Positions 1 through 5,727 of a stretch of DNA of 5,727 bases are shown here, piece by piece. Under the pieces are notes generated by a model that saw nothing but the letters and a program-made list of their open reading frames with translations, had not been told where the DNA came from and ran no database searches. The stretch lies in NCBI GenBank assembly GCA_007127625.1, contig SKYZ01000330.1, forward strand, positions 1 to 5,727, written 5' to 3'. Each line of letters starts with the position of its first letter. Within the stretch, counting starts at the first letter, position 1. A program made the translations under genes and the position numbers. Origin of the DNA: Aquisalimonas sp. (GTDB taxonomy: Bacteria > Pseudomonadota > Gammaproteobacteria > Nitrococcales > Aquisalimonadaceae).

Positions 1-927
1 GCGCGCGGTGCGGACGTGCCGTTCGCGGTGGTCTCCAACCCCGAGTTTCTCAAGGAAGGGGCGGCCATCAGCGACTTCATGAAGCCGGACCGGGTCATTG
101 TCGGCAGCGACGACAGCCGTGCCACCGGAATCATGCGCGACCTCTACGCGCCGTTCGGTCGCAAGCAGGAGAAGGTGCTGGTCATGGACGTGCGCTCGGC
201 GGAGCTGACCAAGTACGCCGCCAATGCCATGCTGGCCACCAAGATCAGCTTCATGAACGAACTCGCCGGCCTGGCCGAGCGCCTGGGGGCCGACATCGAA
301 TCCGTGCGCCACGGCATCGGCTCCGACCCGCGCATCGGCTACCACTTCATCTACCCCGGCTGCGGTTACGGAGGTTCCTGCTTCCCCAAGGACGTCAAGG
401 CCCTGGCCCACACGGCCCGGGACGTGGACTATCAGCCCATGATCCTGGATGCCGTGGAGTCGGTGAACGCCCGGCAGAAGCAGGTGCTGTTCCGGCGCCT
501 CCATGAGCACTTCCACGGCCACCTGGCCGGCCGCACCATCGCGCTGTGGGGGCTTGCCTTCAAGCCCAACACCGACGACATGCGGGAGGCGCCCAGCCGC
601 ACCCTCATGGAAGCCCTGTGGGAGGCCGGCGCCAGCGTGCGCGCCTATGACCCGGAGGCCATGGAGGAGACCCGGCACATCTACGGTGATCGCCCGGATC
701 TGGTCCTGTGCGAGCGCCCCTACGAGGTGCTGGACGGGGCGGACGCCCTGGTGCTGTGTACCGAGTGGCAGCAATTCCGCAGCCCGGATTTCGAGCGCAT
801 CCGCGGTACGCTGAAGCAGCCCGTGGTGGTGGACGGTCGCAACGTCTACGACCCGCGCCGGATGGTGGACGGCGGGTTCACCTACTACGCCATCGGCCGT
901 GGTGAAAGCATCCGCCGGCCGGGTTGA
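1..927 (+). CDS. ugd: UDP-glucose 6-dehydrogenase, 3' part (N-terminus outside the window)
   Basis: This enzyme oxidises UDP-glucose to UDP-glucuronate with two NAD+, in the cytoplasm, supplying uronic acid precursors for capsule, exopolysaccharide or LPS. The frame is open from base 1, so the gene starts upstream; 308 codons are seen and roughly 130-140 N-terminal residues (most of the NAD-binding Rossmann domain) should be missing, judging from a usual length near 440-450. Numbering from the first codon here, the family signatures are NPEFLKEG at 13-20, the central helical segment [14 protein letters not shown] from 71, the active-site loop [10 protein letters not shown] with catalytic Cys127 (codon 379-381), and the C-terminal UDP-binding motif [10 protein letters not shown] at 184-193, followed by REAPS. 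The C-terminus ends normally at TGA after the [11 protein letters not shown] block. The nearest alternatives, GDP-mannose or UDP-ManNAc dehydrogenases, fit these motifs less well. A 182-base spacer separates it from the permease, so co-transcription is uncertain. Confidence 0.95.
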   Translation, partial: ARGADVPFAVVSNPEFLKEGAAISDFMKPDRVIVGSDDSRATGIMRDLYAPFGRKQEKVLVMDVRSAELTKYAANAMLATKISFMNELAGLAERLGADIESVRHGIGSDPRIGYHFIYPGCGYGGSCFPKDVKALAHTARDVDYQPMILDAVESVNARQKQVLFRRLHEHFHGHLAGRTIALWGLAFKPNTDDMREAPSRTLMEALWEAGASVRAYDPEAMEETRHIYGDRPDLVLCERPYEVLDGADALVLCTEWQQFRSPDFERIRGTLKQPVVVDGRNVYDPRRMVDGGFTYYAIGRGESIRRPG

Positions 928-974
928 GTTACAGGACACCAGGGCGGCGCGGTATTCCGATTCCGCCTGAACGT

Positions 975-1002
975 ATGACAAAAGATTCCTTTTTCGTCTA
1001 AG
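975..1002 (+). promoter_or_regulatory. Candidate sigma70-type promoter upstream of the permease
   Basis: ATGACA at 975-980 resembles a -35 box (5 of 6 to TTGACA), and TCTAAG at 997-1002 is a weak -10 (4 of 6 to TATAAT), with a 16-base spacer. This is the most A/T-rich stretch between ugd and the permease and would place a transcript start near 1009, about 100 bases before the TTG start. It rests on pattern matching only; no regulator site is recognised. Confidence 0.28.
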
Positions 1003-1096
1003 CACAGGCAGGTAGAGTCACCGCTTTCCGCGGCCGCCGATCGTGTCGGAGGTCGCGGCCATGTTCGCGTTGGGCACCGTATTCGCGGAGTACCAC

Positions 1097-1103
1097 AGGG
1101 GGG
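1097..1103 (+). promoter_or_regulatory. Ribosome binding site supporting a TTG start
   Basis: AGGGGGG lies six bases before TTG at 1110-1112. It supports that TTG as the permease start, because the next in-frame ATG is codon 28, inside a membrane segment. The site contains a run of six G, which matters for the alternative upstream start discussed in the findings. Confidence 0.6.
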
Positions 1104-1109
1104 CACGTC

Positions 1110-2876
<1,767 letters not shown>

Positions 2877-2891
2877 TTGCCGGTCCGGTCC

Positions 2892-2917
2892 ATCGCCCGC
2901 GCAACGTGCGCGGCGAT
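2892..2917 (+). terminator. Strong intercistronic hairpin between permease and sat-cysC (terminator or processing site)
   Basis: ATCGCC (2892-2897) pairs with GGCGAT (2912-2917), and GCGCA (2899-2903) with TGCGC (2907-2911). C2898 is bulged and the loop is ACG. The eleven base pairs begin 15 bases after the permease stop. Downstream comes CCGCTTTCTC, a poor U tract, so full intrinsic termination is doubtful; partial termination or protection of the permease mRNA 3' end is equally possible. Confidence 0.45.
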
Positions 2918-2940
2918 CCGCTTTCTCAAACGTTGCAACT

Positions 2941-2944
2941 GAGG
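2941..2944 (+). promoter_or_regulatory. Ribosome binding site fixing the sat-cysC start
   Basis: GAGG, within TGAGGT, lies nine bases before ATG 2954. The same frame is open further upstream, with an earlier possible start at 2906. That start falls in the hairpin at 2892-2917 and has no Shine-Dalgarno, so ATG 2954 is preferred. Confidence 0.6.
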
Positions 2945-2953
2945 TACAAGACA

Positions 2954-4684
2954 ATGAGTGACGCACACAAGGATCTCACACCGCCCCACGGTGGCACCCT
3001 GAAGGAGCTGCTGGTGGACTCCGCGCGGGCCGCCGAGCTGCGCGAGGAGGCCCGCGATCTGCCGTCCTGGGATCTCACCGACCGCCAGGTCTGCGACATG
3101 GAGCTTCTGATCAACGGCGGCTTCTCGCCCCTGGATGGCTTCCTGCGGGAGAAGGACTACGACAGTGTCTGCGCCGACATGCGTCTGGCCGACGGCACCC
3201 TGTGGCCCATTCCCATCAACCTGGATGTCACCGAGGACTTTGCCGGCAGCATCAAGCCGGGCGCCCGCATCGCCCTGCGCCATCCGGAGGGCATGGTGCT
3301 GGCCATCATGACCGTGGACGACCTCTACCGGCCCGATGTCCGCCGGCAGGCGGAGCGGGTCTACGGCGCCGCCGACGAGGCGCATCCCGAAGTCTTCCGG
3401 CTGTTCCACCAGACCAACCCCGTCTACCTGGGCGGACCCCTGGAGGGCATCGAGGCGCCGCCGCACCACACCTTCAAGCACCTGCGCCACTCCCCCAGGG
3501 AGCTGCGCGAGTGGTTCGCCAAAATGGGCTGGACCAACGTGGTGGCATTCCAGACCCGCAACCCCATGCACCGAGCCCATGTGGAGTTGGCCAAGCGCGC
3601 CTCCCAGAAGGGCGAGGCCAACCTGCTGATCCACCCGGTGGTGGGCATGACCAAGCCCGGGGACGTGGACTACTTCGTGCGGGTGCGCTGTTACCAGGAA
3701 GTCATCAAGCACTTCCCCGAGCAGACCACCCAACTCAGCCTGCTGCCCCTGGCCATGCGCATGGGCGGGCCGCGGGAGGCGGTGTGGCACGCCATCATCC
3801 GCAAGAACCACGGCTGCTCGCGCTTCATTGTCGGCCGCGATCACGCCGGCCCGGGCAAGAACAGCCAGGGCGAGGACTTCTACGGCCCGTATGACGCCCA
3901 GGAACTGGTGCGCGAGTACCAGGACGAGCTGGGTATCGTCATGCAGCCCTTCGAAGAGATGGTCTACGTGGAGGATCTTGCCCAGTACGTGCCGCGTTCC
4001 GAGGTCCCGGAAGGCTCCCGGGTGCTGAACATCTCCGGCACGGAGCTGCGCCGGCGCCTGAAGGAAGGCCTTGATCTGCCGGAGTGGTTCTCCTACCCGG
4101 AGGTGATCACGCGCCTGCGTCAGGCCTTCCCGCCCAAGACGAAGCAGGGTTTCACGGTGTTCTTCACCGGCCTGTCCGGCTCCGGCAAGTCCACCATTGC
4201 CAACGTGCTCATGGCCAAGCTCATGGAGCACGGCACCCGGCCAGTGACGCTGCTGGACGGCGACCTGGTGCGCAAGCACCTCTCCAGCGAACTGGGCTTC
4301 TCCAAGGAGCACCGGGAGATCAACATCCGCCGCATCGGCTTCGTCGCCAGCGAGATCACCAAGAACGGCGGTGTCGCCATCTGCGCGCCCATTGCGCCGT
4401 ACCGGGCCACCCGCCGGGAAGTGCGCGAGATGGTCAACCAGGGCGGCGGTTTCATCGAGGTCTACGTGGCGACGCCGCTGGAGGTCTGTGAGGAGCGTGA
4501 CCGCAAGGGCCTGTACGCCAAGGCGCGCGCCGGGCAGATCAAGCAGTTCACCGGCATCGACGACCCCTACGAGGAGCCGGAGAATGCCGAAGTGGTGGTG
4601 GACACCTCCCGCTACTCCGCCGATGAGCTGGCGCAGCAGGTGATCCTGCACCTGGAGAAGCAGGGCTACATCGACCTGGATTGA
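2954..4684 (+). CDS. sat/cysC: Bifunctional sulfate adenylyltransferase (ATP sulfurylase) / adenylylsulfate kinase
   Basis: This cytoplasmic enzyme of 576 residues makes APS from sulfate and ATP, then phosphorylates APS to PAPS. The N-terminal ATP sulfurylase part (about 1-390) is the single-chain Sat type rather than CysD/CysN. It shows the nucleotide-binding signature QTRNPMHRAH at 200-209, GRDHAGPG at 294-301, and ISGTELRRRL at 360-369. The C-terminal APS kinase (about 398-576) has an intact P-loop, GLSGSGKST at 406-414, then LDGDLVR at 434-440, the REINIRRIGFVA block near 454-465, APYR at 481-484, and the KGLYAKARAG lid region near 518-527. The Sat-then-kinase order matches Aquifex and Thiobacillus denitrificans enzymes and is the reverse of animal PAPS synthases. 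Fungal ATP sulfurylases share the order but have a degenerate, regulatory kinase domain; the complete P-loop here argues for an active kinase. It follows the permease by 77 bases and is probably partly co-transcribed with it. Confidence 0.96.
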   Translation: MSDAHKDLTPPHGGTLKELLVDSARAAELREEARDLPSWDLTDRQVCDMELLINGGFSPLDGFLREKDYDSVCADMRLADGTLWPIPINLDVTEDFAGSIKPGARIALRHPEGMVLAIMTVDDLYRPDVRRQAERVYGAADEAHPEVFRLFHQTNPVYLGGPLEGIEAPPHHTFKHLRHSPRELREWFAKMGWTNVVAFQTRNPMHRAHVELAKRASQKGEANLLIHPVVGMTKPGDVDYFVRVRCYQEVIKHFPEQTTQLSLLPLAMRMGGPREAVWHAIIRKNHGCSRFIVGRDHAGPGKNSQGEDFYGPYDAQELVREYQDELGIVMQPFEEMVYVEDLAQYVPRSEVPEGSRVLNISGTELRRRLKEGLDLPEWFSYPEVITRLRQAFPPKTKQGFTVFFTGLSGSGKSTIANVLMAKLMEHGTRPVTLLDGDLVRKHLSSELGFSKEHREINIRRIGFVASEITKNGGVAICAPIAPYRATRREVREMVNQGGGFIEVYVATPLEVCEERDRKGLYAKARAGQIKQFTGIDDPYEEPENAEVVVDTSRYSADELAQQVILHLEKQGYIDLD

Positions 4685-4709
4685 ACGGGATGACCTTGTG
4701 GGGCGGATT

Positions 4710-4733
4710 GTAGGGCGGACCTTCAGGTCCGCC
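4710..4733 (+). repeat. REP-like palindrome, family A, forward copy
   Basis: A GTAG head (4710-4713) is followed by arms GGCGGACC (4714-4721) and GGTCCGCC (4726-4733) around a TTCA loop. A GTAG tetranucleotide followed by a palindrome is the architecture of REP elements mobilised by RAYT (REP-associated tyrosine transposase) proteins. It begins 25 bases after the sat-cysC stop and could also protect or terminate that transcript. Confidence 0.75.
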
Positions 4734-4776
4734 GTATCCAGACATGCAGGCCGGAGCGGTCCGTCGCAGCGTCAAC

Positions 4777-4800
4777 GGCGGACCTGACGGTCCGCCCTAC
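4777..4800 (-). repeat. REP-like palindrome, family A, inverted copy
   Basis: Arms GGCGGACC (4777-4784) and GGTCCGCC (4789-4796) enclose TGAC and are followed by CTAC (4797-4800), the reverse of a GTAG head. Its reverse complement equals the copy at 4710-4733 except for one loop base. With that copy it forms an inverted doublet with both GTAG heads at the outer ends and 43 bases between. Confidence 0.75.
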
Positions 4801-4812
4801 GATCTGACAACC

Positions 4813-4842
4813 GTGGGAGGGGCTTTAGCCCCGACAGCCCAC
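4813..4842 (+). repeat. REP-like palindrome, family B, copy upstream of cysQ
   Basis: A GTGG head (4813-4816) leads into an inner stem GGGGC (4819-4823) / GCCCC (4828-4832) with loop TTTA, then CGAC. An outer arm pair, GTGGG (4813-4817) / CCCAC (4838-4842), can close over it. The core (4813-4835) matches the elements at 5672-5694 and 5714-5727 at 17 of 23 positions in the complete case. The element ends 30 bases before the cysQ ATG and would sit in a cysQ leader transcript. Confidence 0.65.
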
Positions 4843-4859
4843 CGTGGATACCGTTGCAA

Positions 4860-4866
4860 GAGAGAG
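4860..4866 (+). promoter_or_regulatory. Ribosome binding site fixing the cysQ start
   Basis: The purine run GAGAGAG ends five bases before ATG 4872. An in-frame TTG at 4854 lies upstream but lacks its own site and would place the purine run inside the coding sequence, so ATG is chosen. Confidence 0.5.
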
Positions 4867-4871
4867 CAACC

Positions 4872-5633
<762 letters not shown>

Positions 5634-5666
5634 GGCGGCGGACCAATTCCCGCGCGCCCCTGCCCG

Positions 5667-5694
5667 GTAGGGTCGCGGCTCGCGCCGCTCCTAC
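5667..5694 (-). repeat. REP-like palindrome, family B, inverted copy after cysQ
   Basis: Read on the minus strand, a GTAGG head (complement of 5690-5694) leads to stem GCGGC/GCCGC (complement of 5684-5688 and 5675-5679) with a four-base loop, then CGAC. The outer arms GTAGG (5667-5671) and CCTAC (5690-5694) can also pair. It starts 33 bases after the cysQ stop and is the likely 3' end structure of that transcript. Confidence 0.7.
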
Positions 5695-5713
5695 AGGGTA
5701 TCCGACACCCGTC

Positions 5714-5727
5714 GTAGGAGCGGCGCA
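5714..5727 (+). repeat. REP-like palindrome, family B, forward copy truncated by the window end
   Basis: GTAGGAGCGGCGC (5714-5726) is the exact reverse complement of 5682-5694, giving a 13-base inverted repeat around a 19-base spacer. Inside the spacer, GGGT (5696-5699) and ACCC (5707-5710) can add an inner stem. The element continues beyond the window; only its head and first arm are visible. Confidence 0.65.

Noticed and set aside
980..994. AAAAG...CTTTTT as an intrinsic terminator for ugd
   Set aside because: The possible stem is five A/T-rich pairs with no GC stem before the T run; it is better explained as an A/T-rich promoter region.
2906..2953. Upstream extension of sat-cysC to a GTG at 2906
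   Set aside because: It would start in the loop of the hairpin at 2892-2917 with no Shine-Dalgarno; ATG 2954 has GAGG at good spacing and a normal N-terminus.
3202..3894. A 230-codon open frame inside sat-cysC on the same strand
   Set aside because: It is a frame-shifted shadow of the ATP sulfurylase domain, rich in Pro, Arg and Gly, with no conserved motif.
4710..4842. A small CRISPR array
   Set aside because: The repeats are palindromes in mixed orientation from two families with unequal spacing, not direct repeats with uniform spacers.

Overview
The window is GC-rich, compactly coded DNA (by eye about two thirds G+C, with a strong G/C third-position bias). Gene content and protein style point to a gammaproteobacterium, plausibly a Chromatiales/Ectothiorhodospiraceae-like halophile or sulfur bacterium. 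That placement rests on general resemblance, the bifunctional Sat-CysC enzyme and the type of extragenic palindromes; no marker gene fixes it.

Layout, all genes on the + strand. 1-927 is the 3' two thirds of a UDP-glucose 6-dehydrogenase gene, cut by the window edge. 928-1109 is a spacer with a weak promoter candidate and a G-rich ribosome binding site. 1110-2876 encodes an SLC13/DASS-family membrane permease with two RCK_C (TrkA_C) domains in its central loop, starting at TTG. A 77-base gap with a strong hairpin leads to 2954-4684, a fused ATP sulfurylase / APS kinase. The next 187 bases are packed with REP-like palindromes of two kinds. 4872-5633 encodes CysQ, the 3'-phosphoadenosine 5'-phosphate (PAP) phosphatase. 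The last 94 bases hold a second inverted pair of REP-like elements, cut by the window end.

The three complete genes form a coherent module. The permease is the likely sulfate importer. Sat-CysC converts sulfate with two ATP to APS and then PAPS, and CysQ removes PAP, the by-product left when PAPS is reduced or its sulfonate is transferred. No PAPS reductase, sulfite reductase or sulfotransferase lies in the window, so the use of the PAPS is open. The neighbouring UDP-glucuronate-forming enzyme makes surface-polysaccharide sulfation a testable alternative to cysteine synthesis.

The most distinctive non-coding content is the set of REP-like elements with GTAG or GTGG heads around cysQ. One is a near-perfect nested inverted pair. 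The other is a second family whose two complete copies differ by paired, compensatory changes.
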